Positions 1 through 5,456 of a stretch of 5,456 nucleotides of DNA are shown here, in pieces (position 1 is the first letter of the stretch; each line of letters opens with the position of its first letter). The notes below the pieces were generated by a model that did no database searches, was not told the origin of the DNA, and was given only the letters and a program-made list of their open reading frames with translations. The position numbers and the translations under genes are program-made. Location of the stretch: the NCBI GenBank assembly GCA_002396805.1, contig DGYW01000059.1, positions 7,646 through 13,101 on the forward strand, written 5' to 3'. This DNA comes from Firmicutes bacterium UBA4996 (GTDB lineage Bacteria > Bacillota > Limnochordia > Darwinibacteriales > Darwinibacteriaceae).

Positions 1-31
1 CTTTGGCTTGCTCAACAACTAATTTGCCCAT
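1..31 (-). CDS. 5' end of a gene running off the left edge
   Basis: An ATG at 29-31 opens a frame reading MGKLVVEQAK before the window ends. It is preceded by a good ribosome-binding site, GAGGTG at 37-42, five bases from the ATG. A consensus promoter with a palindromic operator lies about 70 bases upstream, so this is the start of a real, regulated gene. Ten residues are too few to name a family. The operator resembles those of TetR-family repressors, so the gene could be the repressor itself or its target, such as an efflux or detoxification gene; that is inference. Confidence 0.7.
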   Translation of the reverse strand, partial: MGKLVVEQAK

Positions 32-98
32 GCTTTCACCTCTAATATGAACAAGGTGTGGATACTCCAGTATTAGTCTTCTCAGAATTCCAAACCCA

Positions 99-127
99 AT
101 TATAACTAACGAGCGTTAGTTTGTCAA
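99..127 (-). promoter_or_regulatory. Consensus SigA-type promoter for the left-edge gene
   Basis: Read on the minus strand, TTGACA (122-127) and TATAAT (99-104) are both perfect consensus hexamers, separated by exactly 17 bases. Transcription should start near position 92, giving an untranslated leader of about 60 bases before the ATG at 29-31. A promoter this strong usually needs a repressor, and an inverted repeat fills the spacer. Confidence 0.88.
104..121. promoter_or_regulatory. 18-bp palindromic operator inside the promoter spacer
   Basis: On the plus strand AACTAACG (104-111) and CGTTAGTT (114-121) are perfect 8-base inverted arms around a 2-base centre. The site fills the -35/-10 spacer and touches the last base of the -10, so a bound dimer would block RNA polymerase. 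Size, arm sequence and position are typical of TetR/AcrR-family operators. The binding protein is not identifiable in this window, so the family assignment is inference. Confidence 0.75.
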
Positions 128-196
128 TTGAAAATCCAAAGAACTCGTCAGTCTGAAATTGGTAAAGGGTTATATTAAGACAAAAGGGGGCTTTTT

Positions 197-358
197 TTAG
201 ATGGCAAGAACAGCTATTTGGCCACCAGACCGCAAATAGTCTCGCAAACCTGCGTCAAATACTCTATCAAAGTCTTCTGGTTTGGCAACCACTACGTCAT
301 AACAGATAACGTACGGATACGGCAACCTTGCAGCTTCACTGCAGGCACCGCCTGGGCA
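197..358 (-). pseudogene. 5'-truncated gene remnant, possibly the C-terminus of an ABC solute-binding protein
   Basis: A minus-strand frame is open from about 388 to a TAA at 197-199 and encodes a protein-like tail that includes the segment AKPEDFDRVFDAGLRDYL followed by RSGGQ. There is no ATG or GTG in frame at a plausible position with a ribosome-binding site. The frame's upstream limit is a stop inside the terminator of the cyclase gene, so only about 45 to 55 codons of an older gene seem to survive. From memory, the segment resembles the last helix of extracellular solute-binding proteins of ABC sugar transporters, which often end with D-x-Y-L-x-S-G-G-Q plus a short charged tail. Here the tail is IAVLAI, so the very end may also be frameshifted. 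Family assignment is weak; that this is coding-derived is more likely. Between it and the left promoter (128-196) I see only a G-run and T-run, with no gene. Confidence 0.45.
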
Positions 359-375
359 TTGTAGTAGTTTCCCAC

Positions 376-401
376 AAAAAAACCCGCATTAATTATGCGG
401 G
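376..401 (-). terminator. Intrinsic terminator after the diguanylate cyclase gene
   Basis: On the minus strand CCCGCAT (395-401) and ATGCGGG (383-389) form a perfect 7-bp GC-rich stem with a 5-base loop, followed at once by seven T residues (376-382). It lies 15 bases past the cyclase stop codon and has the polarity to end that transcript. Confidence 0.9.
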
Positions 402-416
402 AAGCGGTTTTGCTAA

Positions 417-1928
417 TCACTTGCTAATGAACTCCCTGAACGTATCATCCTCAATTTTCAACAAACTAGCCCTCCCAACCTGATTTCGTCCATTTTTCTT
501 GGCTTGATATAACGCACGATCCGCGAGCCGAATGAGGTCCATGGGATTCATTTCCTTAGTTGGAACAATAGAGGCGACACCGAAACTAGCAGATATACTC
601 AGCCCCAGATCTCCACAGTCAACTTTCAGTCTCGCAATCTTATCCCTGATGCTATCAGCCACTATTACTCCTCCATCTTCTGGAGTGTCGAAGAGCACAA
701 CCACGAATTCATCACCGCCATAGCGCGCCACCACATCGCCAGGACGTCTTAGAGATTCCTCGATTACACCCGCCACGTCCTGCACACATTGATCGCCTAC
801 TAAATGTCCATAGGTATCGTTGTAGGACTTAAAATCATCGATATCGATCATAATAATCGTAAGGGGTTGATTTTCCCGCATACTCATTGCCCAAGCACGC
901 TTGTAGAGGCTATCGAATCCTCTGCGATTATAAACTTGAGTAAGATCGTCTACCATGGTTATCTTTGCCAACTTCGCATTCGCTTGTCGTAACCGCTCAT
1001 TTACCACCTGAAGTTCACGCGTTCTGTCCATCACTTTTAACTCAAGTTCGTGATTTAGATTGCTGAGTTTGACCACAAAAAATAGGGCTACCAATGAAAC
1101 TACAATAAAAACAGCTATTACAGAATACAGAATGATTCTAATGACACGTTCTTTTGTGACGTAAATAACGCTCTTCCCCTGCCATTTCTTAAGTATCTTA
1201 GAAATAGTGCCATCTTCATTCATCTCCTGAAGACCGTCATTAATCAGTCTGAGAAGCTCATCGTTATCTTTCTGTACCGCGATATGAGAATACGATACTT
1301 CAAAGGGCTCATGAACCGCGTGTATTCTCCCAATATTGTTCTTAGCCAACTCATACTCGCCAATCCAACGATCGACGACCATAGCATCCAAATCACCGGA
1401 AGCCAACATATCAAACCCTACGGTCCAGTTCGGAACTGCAACCACATTGATGTTATCAAGGCCTTTCAGCATGTGGTATGGATACCCTTCCGCCTCAGTG
1501 CCCACTCGTTTTCCTTCTAGATCCGCTAGCCTATTAATAAGGACGTCATCGTCTCTTCTAAAAATGGAGAACTCCGATCTGAGAAACTCAGCAGAAAAGC
1601 CGTAGACCCTTTCCCTAGCTGGATTAGAGTTTATTTGCAGTAAAGCATCTGCTTCTCCAGCTAATAGCTTGGTCTGGGCTTCTTCCCAATTCATCGGGAT
1701 TACCTCAATGTTACGTCCCATTTTATCACCGAGAGCATATGCAATATCTACTACTACCCCTTTGACCACGCCATCCTCAACATAGACTAAAGGTGCTAGA
1801 TTTTCATTGGCCAGAAAAACCAATCTATCACTGTTTTGCGCGGTTACAAACGCCTCGGAAATAAATAAGACCATGAGAAATAAGATACAGATGCTTAGCA
1901 CACGACTCCCGAAATTACCCCGAACCAT
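417..1928 (-). CDS. Membrane diguanylate cyclase with extracellular amino-acid-type binding domain (SBP_bac_3-TM-GGDEF)
   Basis: This 503-residue protein is predicted to make cyclic di-GMP from two GTP in response to a ligand bound outside the cell. Numbering from the ATG at 1926-1928: a signal sequence occupies about 1-30; a solute-binding family 3 domain spans about 33-253 and ends in the typical EDGTISKILKKW segment; a transmembrane helix lies at about 261-287; a coiled-coil linker at about 288-323; and a GGDEF domain from about 325 to 490. The domain entry motif DDLTQVYNRRGF is at 327-338, metal- and nucleotide-binding residues lie in IDIDDFK and NDTYGH (about 361-375), and the catalytic GGDEF is intact at 404-408. 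An RxxD motif (RPGD, 395-398) five residues before it is the product-inhibition site, so feedback control is expected. The frame extends upstream to a TTG at 1979, but the ATG at 1928 has a G-rich ribosome-binding site (GGGGGG) seven bases away and starts directly at a signal peptide. No EAL or HD-GYP domain is present. The ligand is unknown; amino acids are the family norm. Confidence 0.93.
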   Translation of the reverse strand: MVRGNFGSRVLSICILFLMVLFISEAFVTAQNSDRLVFLANENLAPLVYVEDGVVKGVVVDIAYALGDKMGRNIEVIPMNWEEAQTKLLAGEADALLQINSNPARERVYGFSAEFLRSEFSIFRRDDDVLINRLADLEGKRVGTEAEGYPYHMLKGLDNINVVAVPNWTVGFDMLASGDLDAMVVDRWIGEYELAKNNIGRIHAVHEPFEVSYSHIAVQKDNDELLRLINDGLQEMNEDGTISKILKKWQGKSVIYVTKERVIRIILYSVIAVFIVVSLVALFFVVKLSNLNHELELKVMDRTRELQVVNERLRQANAKLAKITMVDDLTQVYNRRGFDSLYKRAWAMSMRENQPLTIIMIDIDDFKSYNDTYGHLVGDQCVQDVAGVIEESLRRPGDVVARYGGDEFVVVLFDTPEDGGVIVADSIRDKIARLKVDCGDLGLSISASFGVASIVPTKEMNPMDLIRLADRALYQAKKNGRNQVGRASLLKIEDDTFREFISK

Positions 1929-2013
1929 CTTTGTTCCCCCCATAGTAACTGTTACATCTAAGCTCAGGAGTTTGAGCAATGGAGCTCCTGCGGCGGAAAA
2001 CTACCTTTGCCCA

Positions 2014-2042
2014 AAAAACGCCCTAAGAGATCGGGTGTTTTT
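2014..2042 (-). terminator. Probable terminator overlapping the stop of the exporter gene
   Basis: On the minus strand, AAAACACCC-type and GGGCGTTTT-type arms (2033-2042 and 2014-2023) form about nine pairs with one A-C mismatch around a 9-base loop, and end in a run of six T residues. The exporter's TAG stop at 2023-2025 sits inside the hairpin. On the plus strand the mismatch becomes a G-U pair, so the hairpin could work in both directions. The stem is AT-rich at its base and weaker than the other terminators here. Confidence 0.5.
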
Positions 2043-2997
2043 GTGCATCTTCTTCAGCGTCGGACTGCTGCCAGTAATTGACCGCGCTAATTCCTACTGC
2101 GACGAGGATCAAAGCAGCCAATATGGAGATGGTTAACCGCTCATCAGGCAATAAGATTGCCGATAAAATAGCACCAGAAATTGGAATAACAAACCGATAG
2201 ATGGTTACCTCTCCTGCTTTATTGTACTTAAGTAAGGTATACCAGATTGAAAAAGCAGCGGCAGATAAAAACGCTGAATAGATAAACAATGCCCAGAACA
2301 GCGGAGTCAAAGTTAAACGACCAGCCAAAAGTGTTGGTATACCAAGAACCAACAACAACAATGACCCAAATGTAAGCTGATAAGCATTAACTGTAACCGG
2401 GCTAAGTGTCTTGCTTAAACTTTTCGCCCAGAAGGTTCCGATAGCACTTGTCAATCCGGCTAAAACGAGAAAACCCTCACCACGCAAGCTAAATACCCAA
2501 CCTATGGTAGTGCCAGGCTGCCAATTAACTAGCACGATGCCCGCAAGCCCAGCAATTAGGCCTAGGACTTTTCCGAAGTTGAGACGATCGTTAGTGTAGA
2601 TAAAGTGCGCAAGAATTACGACCAAAAAATTACCCACAGAATTAAGAATGGCACTCTTAATCCCACTAACAGCAGCAACTCCATTGTAGAAAAAATAGTA
2701 TTGTAAACCAGTTTGAGCTAGTCCTAGCATAAGTAATGGCATTAAGTTCTTCCGCTGAATCTTAACAGGATTGCCTAAAAACAGGCGCTGCACTGCAAAG
2801 ACCATAAGTCCGGCGAGTAAAAACCGTGCGCCGGCAATTAACATGCGTGCGGACACATCGGATGTGGCAATCTGCAATTCAGCATATGTAATTTTTAAGA
2901 CTGGAAAAGCACTACCCCATAAGATACAAGCAATAACCGCCATTAATGCTACGAAGTATTTGTTCGTCCAAATGTTTTTTTGCGTCACTAAGTTCAT
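2023..2997 (-). CDS. DMT-superfamily (EamA) membrane transporter, likely exporter
   Basis: A 324-residue integral membrane protein of the drug/metabolite transporter superfamily, which exports or exchanges small metabolites such as amino acids or toxic compounds. It has the expected two tandem EamA repeats with about ten hydrophobic helices: repeat one at about 14-158, with the hallmark ILWGSAFPVLK at 25-35, and repeat two at about 172-307, with YRFVIPISGAIL followed by LPDERLT near 267-289. The length is normal for the family. The N-terminus and the polar tail (about 310-324) are probably cytoplasmic. The ATG at 2995-2997 has AAAGG about ten bases upstream, a moderate ribosome-binding site. 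It has its own promoter (extended -10 at 3023-3031) and a likely terminator overlapping its stop, so it appears monocistronic. The substrate cannot be predicted from sequence. Confidence 0.93.
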   Translation of the reverse strand: MNLVTQKNIWTNKYFVALMAVIACILWGSAFPVLKITYAELQIATSDVSARMLIAGARFLLAGLMVFAVQRLFLGNPVKIQRKNLMPLLMLGLAQTGLQYYFFYNGVAAVSGIKSAILNSVGNFLVVILAHFIYTNDRLNFGKVLGLIAGLAGIVLVNWQPGTTIGWVFSLRGEGFLVLAGLTSAIGTFWAKSLSKTLSPVTVNAYQLTFGSLLLLVLGIPTLLAGRLTLTPLFWALFIYSAFLSAAAFSIWYTLLKYNKAGEVTIYRFVIPISGAILSAILLPDERLTISILAALILVAVGISAVNYWQQSDAEEDAQKHPIS

Positions 2998-3022
2998 CCC
3001 TTATATACCTTTATTTATAGCT

Positions 3023-3031
3023 ATTATAGCA
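3023..3031 (-). promoter_or_regulatory. Extended -10 promoter of the exporter gene
   Basis: The minus strand reads TGCTATAAT: a perfect -10 hexamer (3023-3028) with the TG of an extended -10 one base upstream (3030-3031). No good -35 is seen at 17 bases (TTCGTG at 3046-3051), which extended -10 promoters tolerate. It lies between the preceding gene's terminator and the exporter ATG and predicts a short leader of roughly 20 bases. Confidence 0.65.
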
Positions 3032-3069
3032 CAGTCCCGTTCTAACACGAAACATCCCTATCCCGCTTT

Positions 3070-3104
3070 AAAGTAAACAACTCCTGCGTAGAGGCAGGAG
3101 TTGT
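3070..3104 (-). terminator. Strong intrinsic terminator after the LCCL-domain gene
   Basis: A perfect 11-bp stem (ACAACTCCTGC with GCAGGAGTTGT, 3077-3087 and 3094-3104) with a 6-base loop is followed on the minus strand by a T-rich stretch (TTACTTT). It begins about 40 bases past the LCCL gene stop and separates that unit from the exporter promoter. The tail is not a pure T-run, but stem length and position make the call firm. Confidence 0.82.
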
Positions 3105-3145
3105 CGTGTTTATGTTCATTGTACTCTGTAAAGGGCCAAAAGAAC

Positions 3146-4036
3146 TTAGTGAGGATTCTTGAGACGATAGCTTCCCCAGTACTGCCAAAAGTTCCTAGAC
3201 GATACCCCAAAATTCTCACTACTAGCGTAACTATCTTGCCCGGGGAGAATCTCGGCCAAAATAATCCCGGTCTCACCCGGTTTGACCAAGCCCGCATGAA
3301 CGGCGGCTGTAGCCAGATCAGAATCGATGGTGTAAATACCTGTGCCCCACACTGTCCCAGCAGTTGAGCCCGTTACCTGAAAAGCCAAAGTCTGGCCAAC
3401 AAAGTCTCCAAAATCCCCTAAATGACCAGGATTTAGAATCAAGAGAGAGCTTTCATCGTAAGCCACAAACTCATAGCTAACATCATAGCCTCCATAGCTA
3501 TTGGAGGTTATTCCATTGCGTTTAGAGGCTTCATATTCCGCTTGCCCCGGCAAAATGCGTACAGCCACAATGCCACTCTGATCCACACTGAGCACACCGG
3601 CATGGACAGCGGCTGTTGCCAAATCACTATCATTTGTGTAGATCTGGGTGCCCCAAACTCGGCCGTTATCTGCACCTTTAACCCGGAAATAGACAATCTT
3701 TCCTACTTCCGATACAGTCCCAGCGTACCTGTTAAAATAAGCAACTTCCACTGGCTCGGACCAAACACCATAGGAGGTTCGGGCCGCTGAACCACTTTCT
3801 GACCCAAACAAAAACGCTTCGAAACGCAAAAGTAAGTCTTCCAAATCCCCCAGAAAGTTCTGAGAAGCCGCGCGATTGGTCACCGCCAGCTCATAGGTGC
3901 TACGTAGTTCCACAACTAAGTCAACCAGATTATCTGTAGAATCACTCTCAGGCTGCCAAGCTGAATAAGCAAAAACGGGAAAGGTCAGCAAACACATCAA
4001 AAGAACCGTTAAAGCTATACTAAGCCGCATTTTCAT
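3146..4036 (-). CDS. Secreted protein with two tandem LCCL domains
   Basis: A 296-residue protein with a signal peptide (about 1-24, cleavage likely near VFAYS-AW), so it is exported. Residues about 31-78 are a polar, helix-prone segment. Two similar domains follow, at about 100-190 and 200-292. Each has the LCCL-domain core: WGTxIYT, then DSDLATAAVHAG (128-147 and 230-249), then ILPGQxxY (161-168 and 263-270) and a closing N-G/F-G-[IV]-[TS]-S segment. The LCCL fold is known from extracellular proteins such as Limulus factor C and cochlin and is thought to bind ligands or surfaces. The animal domains carry disulfide cysteines; here the only cysteine (C15) is in the signal peptide, so both domains must fold without disulfides. 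There is no LPxTG, lipobox or C-terminal membrane anchor, so it is probably released or held non-covalently at the wall. The ATG at 4034-4036 has AAGGAG six bases upstream. It follows the DUF3592-like gene by 25 bases and is probably cotranscribed with it. Function is unknown. Confidence 0.87.
   Translation of the reverse strand: MKMRLSIALTVLLMCLLTFPVFAYSAWQPESDSTDNLVDLVVELRSTYELAVTNRAASQNFLGDLEDLLLRFEAFLFGSESGSAARTSYGVWSEPVEVAYFNRYAGTVSEVGKIVYFRVKGADNGRVWGTQIYTNDSDLATAAVHAGVLSVDQSGIVAVRILPGQAEYEASKRNGITSNSYGGYDVSYEFVAYDESSLLILNPGHLGDFGDFVGQTLAFQVTGSTAGTVWGTGIYTIDSDLATAAVHAGLVKPGETGIILAEILPGQDSYASSENFGVSSRNFWQYWGSYRLKNPH
3290..3655 (-). repeat. Internal DNA repeat underlying the two LCCL cores
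   Basis: The 60-base segments at 3290-3349 and 3596-3655 encode the two copies of the WGT...AAVHAG core and match at about three quarters of their bases by eye (44 of 60). The copies are 306 bases (102 codons) apart and in phase, as expected of an old in-frame duplication of a whole domain rather than a recent one. Confidence 0.7.
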
Positions 4037-4061
4037 TAAACACTCCTTCTTTCTATTCAGG

Positions 4062-4559
4062 TTATTTTTTAAGTACTTGCCGCAGACTATCCCAATTTCG
4101 TTTTCCTTGAAGCCAGCCGTTCACAAGCACAAACAGCGTACAGCAGCCCGCAATGATCAAAACATGGTAGAAAAGCCCCGTGAAACCTAAAACTCCAAGA
4201 TCCACAAGATGAGTTGGTTTGCTAAGATAGGGGAAAATTGCAAGATAGCTTATTAACTCCCTTCGCACCTCACCGTCCCGCAGATTAGGCCATGCTTCAT
4301 CACTATTGTAAATGACATGTCCCTGGTATTCCTTACCAAGTGCAGTAAAGCGGTAGCCTTTCGAGGTTGTCCGAGAACGATTGGCCTCTGCGCCGTGATC
4401 ATCCAGCCGACTGTTATAGCTCGTTAATGTGCCGATAGTGGTTTCTCCAAAGAGAATCAATACAAAAACAGAAAGACTATTTACCAATGCCAAAAGTAGA
4501 CAGGCGGAAACCACCAAGCGAATTGCCGGGTGAATGCTCGATTTTTCTCTCCTTGCCAC
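4062..4559 (-). CDS. Two-helix membrane protein, DUF3592-like
   Basis: A 165-residue protein with one transmembrane helix at about 13-37, an extracytoplasmic domain at about 38-118, and a second helix at about 121-147 followed by a basic tail (GKRNWDSLRQVLKK). The outer domain has the layout of DUF3592 proteins: GTLTSYNSR after the first helix, YRFTALGKEYQG (69-80), and a segment, ISYLAIFPYLSKPTHL, like the YLPFFPxxNKP motif of that group. I recognise this from memory, so the family name is tentative; function is unknown. The start is a GTG at 4557-4559 with AAGGAG nine bases upstream (4569-4574). It is first in a likely two-gene unit with the LCCL gene, which starts 25 bases after its stop with no terminator between. 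The pair may act together at the cell surface; that is inference from proximity. Confidence 0.78.
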   Translation of the reverse strand: MARREKSSIHPAIRLVVSACLLLALVNSLSVFVLILFGETTIGTLTSYNSRLDDHGAEANRSRTTSKGYRFTALGKEYQGHVIYNSDEAWPNLRDGEVRRELISYLAIFPYLSKPTHLVDLGVLGFTGLFYHVLIIAGCCTLFVLVNGWLQGKRNWDSLRQVLKK

Positions 4560-4587
4560 AAGTCTTCACTCCTTCGGTTGATCTCGC

Positions 4588-4616
4588 CTGATACGATTGT
4601 AACTAAAACTGAACAA
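4588..4616 (-). promoter_or_regulatory. Weak candidate promoter for the DUF3592-like/LCCL unit
   Basis: TTGTTC (4611-4616) and TATCAG (4588-4593) are 17 bases apart on the minus strand and would start transcription near 4581, just ahead of the ribosome-binding site. Matches to consensus are only 3/6 and 4/6; an overlapping TACAAT (4596-4601) has a better -10 but no -35. A promoter is expected here because a terminator lies just upstream, but the exact site is unsure. Confidence 0.25.
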
Positions 4617-4645
4617 ATGGCCATTGATCGAAAGTATGAAATGAC

Positions 4646-4675
4646 AAAAAAAGCTCTCATACTAAAGTACGAGAG
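4646..4675 (-). terminator. Intrinsic terminator upstream of the DUF3592-like gene
   Basis: On the minus strand CTCTCGTAC (4667-4675) pairs with GTATGAGAG (4654-4662) over nine positions, one of them a G-U wobble, around a 4-base UUUA loop, followed by C and seven T residues (4646-4652). It should end the transcript from the DUF2975 gene, whose stop is about 130 bases upstream. On the plus strand the wobble becomes an A-C mismatch and there is no T-run, so it works only in the minus direction. Confidence 0.85.
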
Positions 4676-4727
4676 ACTCATTGAACATGAACGCTATGCC
4701 TTTACCGAAACGCAGATGCAGTAGAGT

Positions 4728-4798
4728 TTAAAGGACACAGATTTCGCCGCATTTTTCAATCAACCTTAGTTTAAGGTGGCCATCACCCATCCCTCCTT
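4728..4798 (-). other. Orphan ribosome-binding site with only tiny frames; possible decayed gene
   Basis: Just after the DUF2975 stop there is a near-perfect Shine-Dalgarno sequence, AAGGAGGG (4791-4798). An ATG touches it (4788-4790) and opens a 20-codon frame (MGDGHLKLRLIEKCGEICVL, stop at 4728-4730), but the spacing is too short for normal initiation. The better-spaced ATG at 4781-4783 gives only MATLN. DUF2975 genes are commonly followed by a small Xre-type regulator gene, and no such frame is present. This may be what remains of that gene, or a short leader peptide. I cannot tell which. Confidence 0.3.
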
Positions 4799-4804
4799 GC
4801 TAGT

Positions 4805-5410
4805 CTAGACAGTTTGGTCAATTTCCTGCTGCAGATAACAACCATAAGCAAACACACCGGCGAGAATAACTAGCAAGAACCCTGTAAGAGCCAAATATAC
4901 GTCAGGCGAATAGACAATAGAAAAGTCCTCCAAAGAGAAAGTATCGATCATCCGCGAAGCAACCCAACCGTTTGAGGCGGGAGCCACAAATGCTGATAGG
5001 ATCACGAGCCATGCCATCTGCAAAATTCGCTGCGGATTCTGCGAATCAAATGGTTGTTTTATGACAACTGTCTGTGTGATTTCCCGCAAACGCCTAAGCA
5101 CAAGAAGAGCCGTAATGGCGTATACAGTACCGGCTACAGCGATGCTCGTAAAGATGCCCCGGAAACTGGCTCCTTCCGGCATCACCGCAGGATTAATCTG
5201 GTAACGCAACACCCCGTTGAGTTCTAGGCTAAACCGGCTGAACCTGAAGTGCTCACTAGCGAAAAAGGCGTCTGATGCTACAAGGGTAAACACACCGAAT
5301 CCCGCGAGTCCAACGAGGACTACCACTGATGCCACATAGAGTACCGTTAGCACCTTCCCGATGGGCTTCGCAAACCCCTCCCATCGTTCAACATTATTGA
5401 CTAATGTCAT
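4805..5410 (-). CDS. DUF2975-family four-helix membrane protein
   Basis: A 201-residue integral membrane protein with four hydrophobic segments (about 18-45, 84-107, 130-147 and 171-192) and a larger outer loop between the first two. Family features are the cytoplasmic KQPFDSQNPQRI segment (about 118-129), followed by MAW at the start of helix three, and the ending FAYGCYLQQEIDQTV, where Q-x-E-x-D-x-T-V is typical. The function of DUF2975 proteins is not established; many sit beside a small Xre-family regulator and may modulate it or sense the envelope. Here no such regulator follows. I place the start at the ATG at 5408-5410, because GGAGGT (5418-5423) is an ideal ribosome-binding site seven bases upstream. 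A GTG at 5425 is in frame but would lie within or beyond that site. Confidence 0.85.
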   Translation of the reverse strand: MTLVNNVERWEGFAKPIGKVLTVLYVASVVVLVGLAGFGVFTLVASDAFFASEHFRFSRFSLELNGVLRYQINPAVMPEGASFRGIFTSIAVAGTVYAITALLVLRRLREITQTVVIKQPFDSQNPQRILQMAWLVILSAFVAPASNGWVASRMIDTFSLEDFSIVYSPDVYLALTGFLLVILAGVFAYGCYLQQEIDQTV

Positions 5411-5430
5411 TAACCCCACCTCCACCTAAT

Positions 5431-5456
5431 TTATTTGCCATAAACGATACGAACAT
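5431..5456 (-). CDS. Possible last codons of an upstream gene
   Basis: At the right edge one minus-strand frame reads VRIVYGK followed by TAA (5431-5433), a natural-looking C-terminus that ends 20 bases before the DUF2975 ATG. If real, the DUF2975 gene is second or later in an operon, which would fit the lack of a visible promoter here. Seven codons are very little evidence and another frame could be the coding one. Confidence 0.3.

Noticed and set aside
182..198. AAAAGGGGGCTTTTTTT as a terminator
   Set aside because: Only a 5-bp, mostly A-T stem with a 4-base loop can form, too weak to call.
532..1605. Several plus-strand frames of 60-90 codons opposite the cyclase gene
   Set aside because: They are antisense shadows with no ribosome-binding sites and no recognisable domains.
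1929..1979. In-frame TTG start that would lengthen the cyclase by 17 residues
   Set aside because: The added residues would put a polar stretch before the signal peptide. The ATG at 1928 has a G-rich ribosome-binding site at good spacing.
1951..1995. Inverted repeats (CAGGAG/CTCCTG and GTAAC/GTTAC) upstream of the cyclase, considered as a riboswitch
   Set aside because: The arms are 5-6 bases, no conserved riboswitch core such as a cyclic di-GMP aptamer is visible, and the leader is short.
3058..3297. Minus-strand 79-codon frame overlapping the end of the LCCL gene and its terminator
   Set aside because: It overlaps the second LCCL domain in another frame and reads through the terminator hairpin; its composition is not protein-like.
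5411..5425. In-frame GTG start for the DUF2975 protein
   Set aside because: It overlaps the ideal GGAGGT site that serves the ATG at 5410.

Overview
The window looks like a piece of a Bacillota (Gram-positive, probably clostridial) chromosome. The reasons are strong AAGGAG/GGAGGT ribosome-binding sites, SigA-type promoters, short intrinsic terminators after most genes, moderate-to-low GC, and a DUF2975 membrane protein of a kind common in that phylum. This is inference from style; no marker gene is present. Every gene I can support lies on the minus strand, so the region is transcribed from right (5456) to left (1).

In transcription order: a possible last few codons of an upstream gene (5431-5456); a four-helix DUF2975 membrane protein (4805-5410); a gene-poor gap (4560-4804) with an orphan Shine-Dalgarno sequence and a clear terminator; a two-gene unit of a DUF3592-like two-helix membrane protein (4062-4559) and a secreted protein with two tandem LCCL domains (3146-4036), closed by a strong terminator; an EamA/DMT-family exporter (2023-2997) with its own extended -10 promoter and a terminator overlapping its stop codon; a membrane-bound diguanylate cyclase with an extracellular amino-acid-type binding domain (417-1928), closed by another terminator; a 5'-truncated gene remnant (197-about 358); and, at the left edge, a near-perfect SigA promoter with an 18-bp palindromic operator filling its spacer, driving a gene of which only the first ten codons are present (1-31).

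The genes do not form one pathway. Most are cell-envelope proteins: a ligand sensor that would make cyclic di-GMP, a small-molecule exporter, a secreted LCCL protein with its membrane neighbour, and a DUF2975 protein. Each unit has its own terminator, so regulation is probably separate, except for the DUF3592-like/LCCL pair (25-bp gap). The most unusual items are the cysteine-free tandem LCCL protein and the operator-in-spacer promoter. I see no mobile element, CRISPR array, tRNA or rRNA, and no clear new defence or biosynthetic system.
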